Numbered from the stretch's first letter, positions 24,415 through 35,196 are shown. The stretch is 64,000 bases of DNA from Hymenobacter glacialis (GCF_001816165.1 NZ_MDZC01000090.1:62001-126000), one strand, 5' to 3'. The notes: a model not told the origin generated them from the letters alone. Numbers and translations are program-made.

Positions 24415-26604
24415 TTAGCGACGCTCAACCCGCGTCGAAGTCACCATTGTTGTGCCGCTATACAGCGTCACAATGTACTGTCCGGGGACCACATCGCGGC
24501 CGGGCTGCCACACAATGTCGTGCTGGCCAACGGCAAACCGCTTAGCCGAAGCGAGGGTAGCCACCTTGCGGCCGGTTGCGTCGCTCACAATCATGCTCAC
24601 GTTAGAAGCAAGTTGCAGGTCCATCCGCATGGTAATGCGGTCCACGAAGGGGTTGGGGTAGCCCTGCACCGAGGCCAGCTTGGACTGCATGCCCAGGCCG
24701 CTGCCGCTACGCTGCGCCAGCACCTGCTTCTGAGCGTTGGTACCGCTCCAAGGCGTCTGGGAGTACGGGAACGCGGCTTTGAAGGTCGTGTCGTTGCGCT
24801 CGATGTTGGTGGTGAAACCAAGCACTTTGCCCAGTTGGGCGGTTACGGGGTTGGCACCACCGGCAGGATAGTCGTCGTACCACAGGCCGATGGCGGCCAG
24901 TACCACACCGCCCACGGCCTGCAACTCAATGCGGGTCACGTCATCCTCGAGGCGGCGTCCGTTGGGGAAGCCGTCCATGTTCGGAATGAGCTGTAGGTTG
25001 GCATTGGCGTTGTAGCGCGGGTCGGTCAGGCCGAGCACGGCGGCGGCCAGTAGGCCTTCCGAGCTGAAATCAGCCGAGTTGCGGGGCGTAGGGGGCACGG
25101 CCATGTTCAGGCGCAGCATGTCGCCAAAGGTGGGCAGGAAGTTGTTGATGAACGGCTTGCCAGCGGCCAGGGGGTTGCCGGCTTTGCCGGTAGCCAGCTG
25201 GTAAGGAGGCAAGTTGGGCACGCCCGTGTGGAAGATGGGCAGCAGGTCAACCGAACGGGGCTTGCCGGGACGCAGCAGGTACTCGCCAAAACCATTAGGA
25301 GCGGGGGCCAGGGCAGTGCCCGTTACGGCCGAAGAACCAGCCAAACCAGACAAGCCAGCGGCGCCGTTCCGGAAGTCGAAACCACCGGCGGGCAAGCCAG
25401 CCGTACCAGCCAGCGACTTCGTCTGTATGCGCAACGGACCGAGGCCGGGTACGGCTTCGCCGAAGTACGTCTGGCCAGCGGGCTTGGGAGCCGCGCCGTT
25501 TACCGGCGTGTTGTCGGCCATGTACAGGCCCAGTTCGGGGTTCATCAGGTTCTCGTCGAAGCGGAACTGCTGCGAGCCGGAAGCGGGCAGCGCCACGCCG
25601 TAAGGCGAACCGGCGTTCCACTCGTCTTTCTGACCAATGGGAATAACCACCTCGTTGGTGAGGGGCATGCCCAGGCGCGACACCTGCACAAAATTGCCGG
25701 TGTGCGTCCGCGTGCCATCGGTGTTGATGACGCGCATGGCCTGGCGGCTGGCTGAAGCCCACACGCCAATGATGAAGTTGGAATCAAGAATATTGGTGGC
25801 GGCCGTCAGCGCGGGAGCACTCGTCTTTGCCAGCAGCGCAACCGGAATCTGCATGGCAATAGCATGCGTGTTTTTGCGGGCCAAACCGTCGCGGGCAGTG
25901 CCGTTATTATTGCCCGTAGGCGTTTGGCGGCCGCGCACACCACCCAAGTCAAAGATGGCACCCAGGTCCGTGAAGAACGGGTCGTCAGTTGGGCCGCAGA
26001 ATACTTTGATGCCGTTGCTCAGCGTCCGCACGGCGCTGGCCATATAGGCGGTGTAGCCGGCAGCCTGGTTCAGGCCAGCAGCACCTTCAATAGAACGCGG
26101 GCCGATGTTTGGCGCGGGCACTATGCCCCCCGTAACGAGGTTGGTAGTATTACCCCCGCGGATTACGTCCATGCGGTAGGTAGTCTTTTGGTTTTCCTTA
26201 CCCAAACGCACCCGGAAAAAGGTGGTGGGGTCCTCGTTCGTTTTGGTGAACGTAAACCGGTAAATGATATCATCACCAGTCGTTGTCGCGTCGTTCTTGA
26301 CGTGGATGTCGTACTGGATATTCTCGCCGAACGTGTTGTAGATAGGGCCGCCCTGGGGTAGCTCCAACGGCACATAGTTGGCAATGATGGTCACCGAGGC
26401 GTTGGCGTCGTTGGCCAACGCGTCCGGGCTGCGGAAAGCGTAGACGTCCACGTTGTCAGCCAACGGGTCGTCGGCGATGAGCGGCGCTTCGCGGTGGCTG
26501 GAGGCCTCCAGTGTGTTGTGCTGGCCACTCCAGGCTAGCATTCCCCCTACCGAGGTTGCGAGTAGCGCAACGTGGAACAGAGGACGAGTAAGCAGATTTT
26601 TCAT
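24415..26604 (-). CDS. DUF4331 family secreted protein with T9SS sorting domain
   Basis: About 729 residues from the ATG at 26604 (MKNLLTRPLFHVALLATSVGG, signal peptide). The mature N-terminus carries SSHREAPLIADDPLADNVD followed by VYAFRSPD, the DUF4331 signature. The body is a large beta-rich domain of unknown function. The C-terminus starts YPNPFVDRITM and ends with a T9SS type A sorting tail, so the protein should be exported to the cell surface. It is the first gene of the block that continues with TPR, HupE and TonB-receptor genes. No catalytic motif was recognised. Confidence 0.9.
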   Translation of the reverse strand: MKNLLTRPLFHVALLATSVGGMLAWSGQHNTLEASSHREAPLIADDPLADNVDVYAFRSPDALANDANASVTIIANYVPLELPQGGPIYNTFGENIQYDIHVKNDATTTGDDIIYRFTFTKTNEDPTTFFRVRLGKENQKTTYRMDVIRGGNTTNLVTGGIVPAPNIGPRSIEGAAGLNQAAGYTAYMASAVRTLSNGIKVFCGPTDDPFFTDLGAIFDLGGVRGRQTPTGNNNGTARDGLARKNTHAIAMQIPVALLAKTSAPALTAATNILDSNFIIGVWASASRQAMRVINTDGTRTHTGNFVQVSRLGMPLTNEVVIPIGQKDEWNAGSPYGVALPASGSQQFRFDENLMNPELGLYMADNTPVNGAAPKPAGQTYFGEAVPGLGPLRIQTKSLAGTAGLPAGGFDFRNGAAGLSGLAGSSAVTGTALAPAPNGFGEYLLRPGKPRSVDLLPIFHTGVPNLPPYQLATGKAGNPLAAGKPFINNFLPTFGDMLRLNMAVPPTPRNSADFSSEGLLAAAVLGLTDPRYNANANLQLIPNMDGFPNGRRLEDDVTRIELQAVGGVVLAAIGLWYDDYPAGGANPVTAQLGKVLGFTTNIERNDTTFKAAFPYSQTPWSGTNAQKQVLAQRSGSGLGMQSKLASVQGYPNPFVDRITMRMDLQLASNVSMIVSDATGRKVATLASAKRFAVGQHDIVWQPGRDVVPGQYIVTLYSGTTMVTSTRVERR

Positions 26605-26918
26605 AAGAAACAGAATGGGGTTGAAAGGAAAAAAACGAAACACAGCTTCTCAAATCGGCACACAGTAACGCCAGGAAAATCTGACAAATACCAATTGCTA
26701 CAGTGGCTGGTAGCTTCGTACGAGAGTAAGCATCTTTTCGGTTTTAAAAATCAGAATATTAATTTAAAAACATTCTGGCATGCGGTAGCCATCCATTTCC
26801 AATCCGCACTGTTCTACTCCCACGGGGGTTTAACAACTACTTTTGTGGTGCGAGGCCGGCCGTTCTTTTTTATCCTTTATTCCTGAGCTGCCACGCTGCG
26901 CAGCTCCTACTCCAGACC
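26605..26918. other. Divergent intergenic region between DUF4331 and Hsp70 genes
   Basis: This 314-base AT-rich region separates two divergent genes. It contains one plus-strand TACTTTTG (26838-26845) as a possible -7 element for the Hsp70 gene. No repeat or operator was recognised. Confidence 0.5.
26838..26845 (+). promoter_or_regulatory. TACTTTTG -7 element for the Hsp70 gene
   Basis: A perfect TAnnTTTG 73 bases before the Hsp70 ATG. No TTG lies at the usual 19-21 base distance, so the -33 element is weak or absent. Confidence 0.4.
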
Positions 26919-28793
26919 ATGGCCACTGTCGCTATCAATCTTGCCACCGGCACGTTTCAACAAGAAGAAATCATTGTCGGCATCGACCTGGGCACCACCA
27001 ACAGCCTGGTGGCCTACGTGCACCCCGACAGCCGCCAGCCCCTGGCCATCAACGACCAGGGCCGCGGTAGCATAGTGCCCTCGGTGGTGCACTTTCCCAC
27101 CGACGGGGCCGACCCGCTGGTGGGCAACGACGCCCGCGAGTTCCTGCTCACCGACCCGCAGCGCACCGTGTACTCGGTGAAGCGCCTGCTGGGCAAAAGC
27201 TACCGCGACCTGGGCAGCCACGCCGACCAGCTCGGCTATAAAATCATCGACGACAACTCCGAAGGCCTGGTCAAAATTCGCGTCGACGACCGGTTCTACT
27301 CCCCCATCGAGCTATCGGCCGATATTCTGCGGGAGCTCCGTGCCCGCGCCGAGCACGCCCTCAAAACGCCCGTAAACCGCGCCGTTATCACCGTGCCCGC
27401 CTACTTCAACGATTCCCAGCGCCAGGCCACGCGCGACGCGGGCCGCCTGGCCGGCCTGGAGGTGCTGCGCATTGTGAACGAGCCCACTGCCGCCGCCCTA
27501 GCCTACGGCATCGGCCTGGACCCCAGCGACGAGAAAACGGTGGCCGTGTACGACCTCGGTGGTGGCACCTTCGACATCAGCATCCTGCGCATTCAGCAGG
27601 GCATTTTTGAGGTCCTGAGCACCCACGGCGACACCTACCTTGGCGGCGACGACCTGGACCGCGTAGTGGCCGAGCACTGGACCAGCGCGTTCCAGCTGCC
27701 CGCCACGTTCCACTCCGACCCGCACCTGCAGCAGCAGCTGCGCTTGGCGGCCGAAATGGCCAAGAAGTACCTCAGCCAGCACGACGACTTCACCACCCAC
27801 CTCACCGTCGAGGCTGGCCAGAACATCTCCGTCACGCTCACCCGCCTGCAGTTCGATGACCTCATCCGGCCGCTCGTGGAGCGCACCATCGCGGCCTGCC
27901 GCCAGGCCCTCACGGATTCTACCCTCGCTGCCACTGACCTCGACGCTGTGCTGCTGGTGGGAGGTTCCACCCGCGTGCCCCTGGTGTACGATTCGGTGTC
28001 CGAGTTCTTTGGCCAGCCCGCCAACAAGTCCCTAAACCCCGACGAAGTGGTGGCCCTCGGCGCGGCCATTCAGGCCGACATCCTGGCCGGCAACCGCCGC
28101 GATGTGCTGTTGCTCGACGTGACCCCGCTCACGCTGGGCATCGAAACGCTGGGCGGATTGCTGGACCCCATCATCCCGCGCAACTCCAAAATCCCCACCA
28201 AAGCCGGCCGCCAGTATACCACCAGCGTCGATGGCCAGGTCAACCTGAAAATTGCCGTGTACCAGGGCGAGCGGGACCAGGTGAGCCAGAACCGCAAGCT
28301 GGGCGAATTCGTGCTCACCGGCATTCCGGCCATGCCCGCGGGCCTGCCCAAAGTCGACGTCAACTTCCTGCTGAACGCCGACGGCATCCTTCAGGTTGAA
28401 GCCGTCGAGCTGCGGTCCAACACGCGCCAGCAGGTCGAAATTAAGCCCCAGTACGGCCTCACCGACGAGCAAGTAGAGCAAATGCTGATGGATTCACTGG
28501 TGAATGCCAAGGAAGACGTGGCCGCTCGCCTGCTCATCGAGGCCCGTACTGCCGCCGAGCAGCTGCTGTACCAGGTGGGCAATTTCACCCGCAAAAACCA
28601 GCAGCACCTCACCGAAGAGGAGCTAACCGCCACCGAGGCCCAGGTAGCAAAAGTCCGCAGCGCCCTCACCGGCACCGACCGTGACCCTATTCTGAAAGCC
28701 ATGGACGAGCTCGACGAGCTAACCCGGCCCTACGCAGAACGGGTGATGAACATATCCATCCAGCAAGCAATGGCGGGCAAGAAAATCAGCTAA
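26919..28793 (+). CDS. Hsp70-family chaperone, HscA-like
   Basis: A 624-residue ATP-dependent chaperone. The nucleotide-binding domain shows GIDLGTTNS (21-29), an SVKRLLGKS segment, [22 protein letters not shown] and VGGSTRVP. The ~20-residue N-terminal lead before the first motif and the pattern [26 protein letters not shown] resemble HscA more than DnaK. The C-terminal lid is short (ends about 624). No hscB, isc or dnaJ gene lies beside it, so a role in Fe-S assembly is plausible but not shown by context. A terminator follows at once. Confidence 0.9.
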   Translation: MATVAINLATGTFQQEEIIVGIDLGTTNSLVAYVHPDSRQPLAINDQGRGSIVPSVVHFPTDGADPLVGNDAREFLLTDPQRTVYSVKRLLGKSYRDLGSHADQLGYKIIDDNSEGLVKIRVDDRFYSPIELSADILRELRARAEHALKTPVNRAVITVPAYFNDSQRQATRDAGRLAGLEVLRIVNEPTAAALAYGIGLDPSDEKTVAVYDLGGGTFDISILRIQQGIFEVLSTHGDTYLGGDDLDRVVAEHWTSAFQLPATFHSDPHLQQQLRLAAEMAKKYLSQHDDFTTHLTVEAGQNISVTLTRLQFDDLIRPLVERTIAACRQALTDSTLAATDLDAVLLVGGSTRVPLVYDSVSEFFGQPANKSLNPDEVVALGAAIQADILAGNRRDVLLLDVTPLTLGIETLGGLLDPIIPRNSKIPTKAGRQYTTSVDGQVNLKIAVYQGERDQVSQNRKLGEFVLTGIPAMPAGLPKVDVNFLLNADGILQVEAVELRSNTRQQVEIKPQYGLTDEQVEQMLMDSLVNAKEDVAARLLIEARTAAEQLLYQVGNFTRKNQQHLTEEELTATEAQVAKVRSALTGTDRDPILKAMDELDELTRPYAERVMNISIQQAMAGKKIS

Positions 28794-28835
28794 AGCACAG
28801 CCGGTGAGCATTTCCCCAGCTCACTGGCTGTGCTT
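28794..28835 (+). terminator. Hairpin terminator after the Hsp70 gene
   Basis: AGCACAGCCGGTGAGC and GCTCACTGGCTGTGCT arms (one mismatch) begin directly after the stop codon. The following T content is low, so termination may be partial. Confidence 0.65.
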
Positions 28836-28935
28836 CCTTCCTGGCACGGTCCCAAACCTGTCAGGTTTTTGCTCTTTGCTCACGCAGCAGTGTTTCATTC
28901 TGGTTAACCTGACGTTATAGGCAAGCTTACCTGCT

Positions 28936-29466
28936 TTAGCGCCGCAGTTTTGTGCGATTACCCACCGGGGCCAGGTGTGCCGGGGCCTTGGTTGGCCCTG
29001 GCCGCAGGCCGAAGCCAAGGACCACTCGTGATGTGGTATCCCTAAACGTTACCTCCAGCACCGCCGGTGGCGGAGTAGTGGCTGAGTCGGAGGAGAAGGT
29101 GAACGCATAGAACAAGCGTGAAGAAGGGCCTGCCAGCCGCACGCCCAGCTTGTAGAGCTCTATGTGCTGCCCACGCCGCTGTCCGCTGCGCCACAAAGGC
29201 CGGGCAGCAACCTCGAAACGCTCCCGGGTCACGGCCCGCCGCACCTCCGGCGCTAGGCGCGTGTAGGCCGCAGCATAATCCCCGCGCAACACAAACCGGA
29301 GGAACTGCCGGGCCACCTGGGCCTGGCTGGCCTTGCGCGGCACCGGAGCTACCTGCGCCTGTCCCGCTCCAGCAACCAGTAGCCAGAGCAGCATCGCTAC
29401 CCCAAATGCCGGCCCCCATGCCCACGCTGCCCGAAATGAGCAGTGGCCAGCTTCGGAAGCCGCCAT
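28936..29466 (-). CDS. Secreted protein of unknown function, DUF3887-like
   Basis: A 176-residue protein with a Sec signal (hydrophobic core AFGVAMLLWLLVAGAG, cleavage near GQAQ). The mature part, KASQAQVARQFLRFVLRGDY then AAAYTRLAPEVRRAVT, resembles the NTF2-like DUF3887 fold seen in small secreted proteins. It begins 23 bases after the ftsB-like stop, so it may be co-transcribed with eno-ftsB. No catalytic residue can be named. Confidence 0.7.
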   Translation of the reverse strand: MAASEAGHCSFRAAWAWGPAFGVAMLLWLLVAGAGQAQVAPVPRKASQAQVARQFLRFVLRGDYAAAYTRLAPEVRRAVTRERFEVAARPLWRSGQRRGQHIELYKLGVRLAGPSSRLFYAFTFSSDSATTPPPAVLEVTFRDTTSRVVLGFGLRPGPTKAPAHLAPVGNRTKLRR

Positions 29467-29489
29467 CAGTGCGAATGCTTATCCATACG

Positions 29490-29804
29490 CTATTCCTCCG
29501 TGGCAGGCACCAGCACGAATACGTCTTCGCCGGGCCGCTTCATCAGGTACTTTTCCCGCGCAAACTTCTCCAGCAGGGCCGGCGAGCTCATCAGCTCGGC
29601 CCGCTCCCGTTTCACCACGTCAATATTGTCGAGGTAATACTGTTTCTCGTTGCGCAGCTCTTTCCACTTTTGGTAGATGTCGAACTGCTTGCTCAGGTCA
29701 TTGGCATCAAACACCACCATCCACACCACGAAGCCCATGCCCGCAAGGAAGTAAAAGCTGCGGACCACGCGCAGCACAGGGCTAATAAAAGTCGGTAATT
29801 GCAT
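29490..29804 (-). CDS. Septum formation initiator, FtsB/DivIC-like
   Basis: About 104 residues from the ATG at 29804; an upstream ATG at 29831 is also in frame. It has one transmembrane helix (about 14-32; SFYFLAGMGFVVWMVVF), followed by a coiled coil (FDIYQKWKELRNEKQYYLDN...) and the family ending EKFAREKYLMKRPGEDVFVL. Such proteins bridge FtsL and FtsQ at the divisome. It follows eno by 74 bases, a common pairing in bacteria. Confidence 0.9.
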   Translation of the reverse strand: MQLPTFISPVLRVVRSFYFLAGMGFVVWMVVFDANDLSKQFDIYQKWKELRNEKQYYLDNIDVVKRERAELMSSPALLEKFAREKYLMKRPGEDVFVLVPATEE

Positions 29805-29878
29805 CAGGGTAAAGGTAATACAAACGGCCAATTCTGCTGGTGCAAAATTGGCGTTTGGCTGTGCTGCTTTAGTTCAGA

Positions 29879-31168
<1,290 letters not shown>

Positions 31169-31184
31169 TCAGGTTACGTTGCCA

Positions 31185-31192
31185 CAAACCTA
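31185..31192 (-). promoter_or_regulatory. Possible eno -7 element
   Basis: Minus-strand TAGGTTTG fits TAnnTTTG, 34 bases upstream of the eno ATG. No TTG lies at the expected 19-21 base distance. Confidence 0.4.
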
Positions 31193-31305
31193 CGGGAATC
31201 AACCGGCATAAGCACGGTTTTCCAGCACATTCATCTTAGTTCAAGCCAGCCCCAATTGGTAGTGCCGATAACCAACCCCATTAATTGGCTTTGTAAATGC
31301 GACGC

Positions 31306-31346
31306 AAAAAAAGGGGACACACCTCGCGGTGCGTCCCCTTTTTTTT
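31306..31346. terminator. Terminator at the end of the ribosomal alpha operon
   Basis: Hairpin AAGGGGACAC...GTGCGTCCCCTT with A and T runs on both sides, directly after rplQ on the minus strand. It marks the end of the long rpsH-rplQ transcript. Confidence 0.92.
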
Positions 31347-31364
31347 ACCAACAGGCGATGTTAC

Positions 31365-31958
31365 TTAAGCGTCAGCCTTAGCTTCATCACGGCTCTCGCC
31401 ATCTTTGACAGTTTCAGTAGCGGTATCAGCCGGTGCCGACTCCTCTACAATGGCAGCAGGAGCAACCGCTTCGCCTTTAATTTCGGTAGCCGAAGTAGCA
31501 GCTTCGTCGGTCGTAGCCTTCTTACCACCACGGCTGCGCGAGCGGCGGGTAGTAGTCGACTTCTCAGCAGCCGCCGATTTAGCCTCAAGCATGGTCTCGT
31601 TGAAGTCCACCAACTCAATGATGCACATCTCAGCGTTGTCACCCAGACGGGTATCGCTCAGCTTGATGATACGGGTATAACCACCGGGACGGGTAGCAAT
31701 TTTGCTCGAAATATTACCGAACAACTCTTTGATGGACTCCTTGTCCTGCAATGAGGCGAACACCATACGACGCGAGTGCGTCGTGTCTTCCTTCGACTTG
31801 GTCAGCATCGGCTCCACGTACTTGCGCAGGGCTTTGGCTTTGGCAACCGTAGTCGTAATGCGCTTGTGCAGGATGAGCGACGAAGCCATGTTCGACAGCA
31901 TCGCGTGACGGTGGGCGGTAGTCCGGCCCAGGTGGTTGATTTTTTTTCCGTGTCTCAT
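31365..31958 (-). CDS. rplQ: 50S ribosomal protein L17 with long C-terminal tail
   Basis: A 197-residue L17. The conserved core ([20 protein letters not shown] to about residue 122) is followed by a ~75-residue low-complexity tail rich in Ala, Glu, Thr, Ser and Lys. E. coli L17 has 127 residues in all, so the tail is an added disordered extension. It is the last gene of the alpha operon, 210 bases after rpoA, with an inverted repeat in between. Confidence 0.97.
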   Translation of the reverse strand: MRHGKKINHLGRTTAHRHAMLSNMASSLILHKRITTTVAKAKALRKYVEPMLTKSKEDTTHSRRMVFASLQDKESIKELFGNISSKIATRPGGYTRIIKLSDTRLGDNAEMCIIELVDFNETMLEAKSAAAEKSTTTRRSRSRGGKKATTDEAATSATEIKGEAVAPAAIVEESAPADTATETVKDGESRDEAKADA

Positions 31959-32077
31959 TGGACGTTTGAAAAGATGTGCACTTGCGGGCGGCGACCACGG
32001 CGGGCCAAAATGGCCTCATTAGAACCGCTGCCCCTGGGGCGCACTGTGGGTAAAATGTGAGAAATGTATTCAAAAGA

Positions 32078-32146
32078 AATGTGGAGATGTGAAGCTGAAA
32101 ACCGAGCATTAAAGCTCACATTTCCATACCATCACATCTCCACATT
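32078..32146. repeat. Perfect 15-bp inverted repeat AATGTGGAGATGTGA between rpoA and rplQ
   Basis: Perfect 15-base arms at 32078-32092 and 32132-32146 enclose a 39-base centre that holds weaker internal pairing (GAAGCT/AGCTC). It lies in the 195-base gap between two co-oriented essential genes. No T run follows directly. Confidence 0.75.
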
Positions 32147-32153
32147 ACAAACG

Positions 32154-33143
32154 CTAGTCTTCTTCGAGGCGGTACTTGCCTAGGTCCATGCCGAACTCCA
32201 GGCCACGCTCCTCAACGAGGTTTTCCAATTCAGTGAGGCTCTTCTTGCCGAAGTTGCGGAACTTCATCATGTCCGCAATTTCCAGCGTCACCAGTTCGCC
32301 CATCGTCTTAATGTCGGCTGCCTTCAGGCAGTTCTTAGCGCGTACGCTGAGCTCCATGTCCTCCAGAGGAGTCTTGAGCATCTTGCGCATCTGCATGGTT
32401 TCCTCATCAATCGGCTCGTCTTCGGTCACGCGAGGACCTTCGAGGGTCATCGTGTTATCCGAAAACAGCATGAAGTGCTGAATGAGAATATTGGCCGCAC
32501 CTTTCAGTGCTTCCTCCGGGTGAATCGAGCCGTCCGTCTGAATCTCGATAAGGAGCTTCTCGTAGTCAGTCTTTTGCTCCACACGGGTATTTTCAATGCT
32601 GTACTTCACGTTTTTGATAGGCGTGTAGATAGCATCAATCGCAATCTGACCGAAAACCTGGTCAGCTGGCTTATTCTCATCGGCGGGCACATAACCACGG
32701 CCACGAGCAATGGTCAACTCAAACTCCAGCTCGGTGCTGGGGTCCAGGTGCGCAATCACATGGTCGGGGTTCAATACCTCGAAACCACTGGCAAACTTGC
32801 CAATGTCGCTGCCCGAGAAGGTCTCCTGACCTTTCACGCGCACCGTAATTTTATCAGCAATGGCGTCGCTGGTCTTCTTAAACCGGACCATTTTCAGGTT
32901 CAGGATGATTTCGGACATGTCCTCAATCACACCTTCGATGGTCGAAAACTCGTGCAACACGCTGTTCGTGCGAACCGACGTGATGGCGAAACCCTCCAGC
33001 GACGACAACAGAATGCGACGCAGCGCATTGCCGATGGTGACGCCGTAGCCCTTCTCGAGCGGCTTGAATTCAAACGTCCCGGTGAAGTCGTCGGATTTCT
33101 CCATCACCACTTTCTCCGGCATCTGAAAAGCTAAGATTGACAT
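32154..33143 (-). CDS. rpoA: RNA polymerase alpha subunit
   Basis: A 329-residue subunit from the ATG at 33143 ([20 protein letters not shown]); an open extension upstream is rejected. The N-terminal dimerisation domain carries [20 protein letters not shown]. The C-terminal domain has the helix-hairpin-helix [20 protein letters not shown] that contacts promoters and activators. It follows rpsD, as in the classical alpha operon, but with a hairpin (33193-33219) in the 90-base spacer. Confidence 0.98.
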   Translation of the reverse strand: MSILAFQMPEKVVMEKSDDFTGTFEFKPLEKGYGVTIGNALRRILLSSLEGFAITSVRTNSVLHEFSTIEGVIEDMSEIILNLKMVRFKKTSDAIADKITVRVKGQETFSGSDIGKFASGFEVLNPDHVIAHLDPSTELEFELTIARGRGYVPADENKPADQVFGQIAIDAIYTPIKNVKYSIENTRVEQKTDYEKLLIEIQTDGSIHPEEALKGAANILIQHFMLFSDNTMTLEGPRVTEDEPIDEETMQMRKMLKTPLEDMELSVRAKNCLKAADIKTMGELVTLEIADMMKFRNFGKKSLTELENLVEERGLEFGMDLGKYRLEED

Positions 33144-33192
33144 ATGTGGGGCGTAAAAAATTTGAAAAAATGAGGTGAAGTATAAGCACAAG

Positions 33193-33219
33193 AGCGGCCC
33201 GACAAACTGCCGGGCCGCT
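33193..33219 (-). promoter_or_regulatory. Hairpin between rpsD and rpoA
   Basis: Perfect 9-base arms AGCGGCCCG/CGGGCCGCT around a 9-base loop. No T run follows, so it is more likely an mRNA processing or stability element, or a weak attenuator, than a terminator. Confidence 0.5.
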
Positions 33220-33233
33220 ACCAGTAGCGTTAC

Positions 33234-33838
33234 TTACTTCGAATACAGTTCGACGATGAGCTGCTCGGTGATTTTCTCCGGAATCAGCTCACGGGCGGGA
33301 GCGTTGATGAACTTGCCGGCCATTTCCTTGCCGTCCCACTCCAACCAGGAAAACTGGCGCGAGTTGCGAACTGACAGGCTGGTAGCAATAGCTTCCAACG
33401 ACTTCGACTTCTCGCGCACACCCACCACGTCGCCAGCCCGCAGGTGGTACGAAGGAATGTTCACAACTTCACCGTTCACAGTGATGTGCTTGTGACCCAC
33501 GAGTTGGCGAGCTGCGCGACGCGTCGAGGCAATGCCCAGGCGGTACACGGCGTTGTCCAGACGAGCTTCCAACAGCGCGAGCAGGTTGTCACCGGTGATA
33601 CCGGGGAGGGCTGCTGCTTTGTGGAACAGGTTTTCGAATTGCTTCTCCAACATGCCGTACATGTATTTCACCTTCTGCTTCTCCATCAGCTGGACGGCGT
33701 ACTCCGACTGCTTCTTGCGCCGGCCGCGGCGTGCTGGCCCGGAGGATAAGCTTTCTTGTTGAGCGCTTTGTCGGGGCCGAAAATCGGCTCGTTGAAGCGA
33801 CGGGCAATTTTTGAGGTAGGGCCGGTATAACGTGCCAT
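33234..33838 (-). pseudogene. rpsD: 30S ribosomal protein S4 with apparent one-base deletion (frameshift)
   Basis: The ATG at 33838 opens [20 protein letters not shown] and continues correctly to ...AYPPGQH. The frame then shifts and stops early, while the remaining S4 sequence (from about [20 protein letters not shown] to the end at 33234) continues in another frame. Restoring one C after about 33730 (plus strand) gives ...PPGQHGRGRRKQSEY... and exactly 201 codons. The gene is essential, so a sequencing or assembly error in the GC-rich GGCCGCGGC context is the likeliest cause. Functional S4 is assumed. Confidence 0.9.
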
Positions 33839-33864
33839 CTTAATCTACTATCTGAAGTGAAAAA

Positions 33865-34257
33865 CTAAACGCGACGACGCTTGGGAGGGCGGCAGCCGTT
33901 GTGGGGCAGCGGCGTTACGTCGCGGATGGTGGTCACCTCAATACCCACGTTACCGAGGGCGCGGATGGCCGACTCACGACCCGAACCCGGGCCTTTTACG
34001 AATACTTCGGCTTTGCGCATGCCCAAGTCGTGGGCTACTTTACCGCAGTCGCTCATCGCCATTTGGGCGGCGTAGGGCGTATTTTTCTTCGAACCACGGA
34101 AGCCCATTTTGCCGGCCGAAGCCCACGAAATAACTTGACCGTTGTTATTGGTAATGGAGATGATGATGTTGTTGAACGAGGCACGAATGTGTACCTGGCC
34201 CACCTGCTCCACCACGACAACGCGCTTCTTGGCTTTGTCTTTTCTTTTTTGTGCCAT
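33865..34257 (-). CDS. rpsK: 30S ribosomal protein S11
   Basis: A 130-residue S11, near E. coli length (129). It has the conserved segments [20 protein letters not shown] and [21 protein letters not shown], and ends [13 protein letters not shown]. It binds 16S rRNA at the platform near the mRNA exit. It lies between rpsM and rpsD, as usual for the alpha operon. Confidence 0.98.
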   Translation of the reverse strand: MAQKRKDKAKKRVVVVEQVGQVHIRASFNNIIISITNNNGQVISWASAGKMGFRGSKKNTPYAAQMAMSDCGKVAHDLGMRKAEVFVKGPGSGRESAIRALGNVGIEVTTIRDVTPLPHNGCRPPKRRRV

Positions 34258-34344
34258 TTGGTTATCGCAAAAAATGCGGGAGGTGTTGGCGCTTGCCGCG
34301 CAAGTACATTACTCGCAGCCGCCAGCGCCGATTCCCGTGTGAGA

Positions 34345-34722
34345 TTATTTAGTTGCCTTCTTTTTGCCGGCCACCGTCTTACGCTTGCCCTTACGGGTAC
34401 GCGAGTTGTTCTTGGTACGCTGACCGCGAACTGGGAGACCTTTGCGGTGACGCAAGCCACGGTAGCAACCGATGTCCATCAAACGCTTGATGTTGGTGGT
34501 TACTTCCGAGCGCAGAACGCCTTCCGTCTTGTGCTCAGCAGCAATGATGGCGCGGATAGCACCCGACTCTTCGTCGGTCCAGTCCTTAACCTTCTTGTTG
34601 ATGTCAACCCCAGCTTTAACTAGGATTTTCTGAGAATTGCTACGGCCAATGCCGAAGATGTAAGTCAGGGCGATTTCGCCGCGCTTGTTGTCCGGGATAT
34701 CAACCCCTGCGATACGAGCCAT
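34345..34722 (-). CDS. rpsM: 30S ribosomal protein S13
   Basis: A 125-residue S13 from the head of the small subunit. [20 protein letters not shown] opens it; the [20 protein letters not shown] segment and the basic C-terminal tail contact rRNA and tRNA. Its length is slightly above the E. coli form (118) because of the Lys-rich tail. Confidence 0.98.
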   Translation of the reverse strand: MARIAGVDIPDNKRGEIALTYIFGIGRSNSQKILVKAGVDINKKVKDWTDEESGAIRAIIAAEHKTEGVLRSEVTTNIKRLMDIGCYRGLRHRKGLPVRGQRTKNNSRTRKGKRKTVAGKKKATK

Positions 34723-34834
34723 TGTGTGTGGTTATGTGTTTGCGGACAGAAACCCGGCAACTGCTTGGAAGGCGGGAAGAAGGCTTTTAACCAGCTTCTC
34801 AGTACCCAAGGTTCCGGGATTCTAAAAATTAGGA

Positions 34835-34951
34835 TTAACCCTGACGCTGCTTGAAGCGGGGGTTCTTCTTGTTGATGACGTAGAGCTTGCCATTACGGCG
34901 GACCAGTTTGCAGTCCACGCTACGCTTTTTCACCGAGGTTTTTACTTTCAT
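34835..34951 (-). CDS. rpmJ: 50S ribosomal protein L36 (zinc-free form)
   Basis: A 38-residue protein too short for most gene finders: [20 protein letters not shown]... ending FKQRQG. The zinc ligands of the C+ form (Cys11, Cys14, Cys27, His33) are Ser11, Cys14, Asn27 and Phe33 here, so the zinc site is lost. It lies between infA and rpsM, its normal place. Confidence 0.96.
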   Translation of the reverse strand: MKVKTSVKKRSVDCKLVRRNGKLYVINKKNPRFKQRQG

Positions 34952-34972
34952 GACCTGTGAAGGAAAACGGGT

Positions 34973-35191
34973 TTATTTATAACGATACTTAATCCGGCCC
35001 TTCGACAAGTCGTAGGGCGACATTTCCAGCTTAACCTTGTCGCCGGGCAGAATCTTGATGTAGTGCATCCGCATCTTACCCGAAATGTGGGCAATCAGCT
35101 GGTGGCCGTTTTCCAGTTCCACGCGGAACATGGCGTTGGAAAGGGCTTCGAGGATGGTACCGTCCTGCTCAATCGAGGCTTGTTTTGCCAT
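34973..35191 (-). CDS. infA: Translation initiation factor IF-1
   Basis: A 72-residue S1-like OB-fold factor that blocks the ribosomal A site during initiation. [20 protein letters not shown] opens it, and [20 protein letters not shown] is the conserved core. Length is identical to E. coli IF-1. It lies 5 bases after map. Confidence 0.97.
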   Translation of the reverse strand: MAKQASIEQDGTILEALSNAMFRVELENGHQLIAHISGKMRMHYIKILPGDKVKLEMSPYDLSKGRIKYRYK

Positions 35192-35196
35192 AAGGG

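Noticed and set aside
28794-28935. Possible tRNA or small RNA after the Hsp70 gene
   Set aside because: The only structure is a simple terminator-like hairpin; no cloverleaf could be drawn.
33589-33807. Separate short gene encoding an Arg-rich peptide upstream of rpsD
   Set aside because: It is the shifted frame of the N-terminal part of S4; restoring one base explains it fully.
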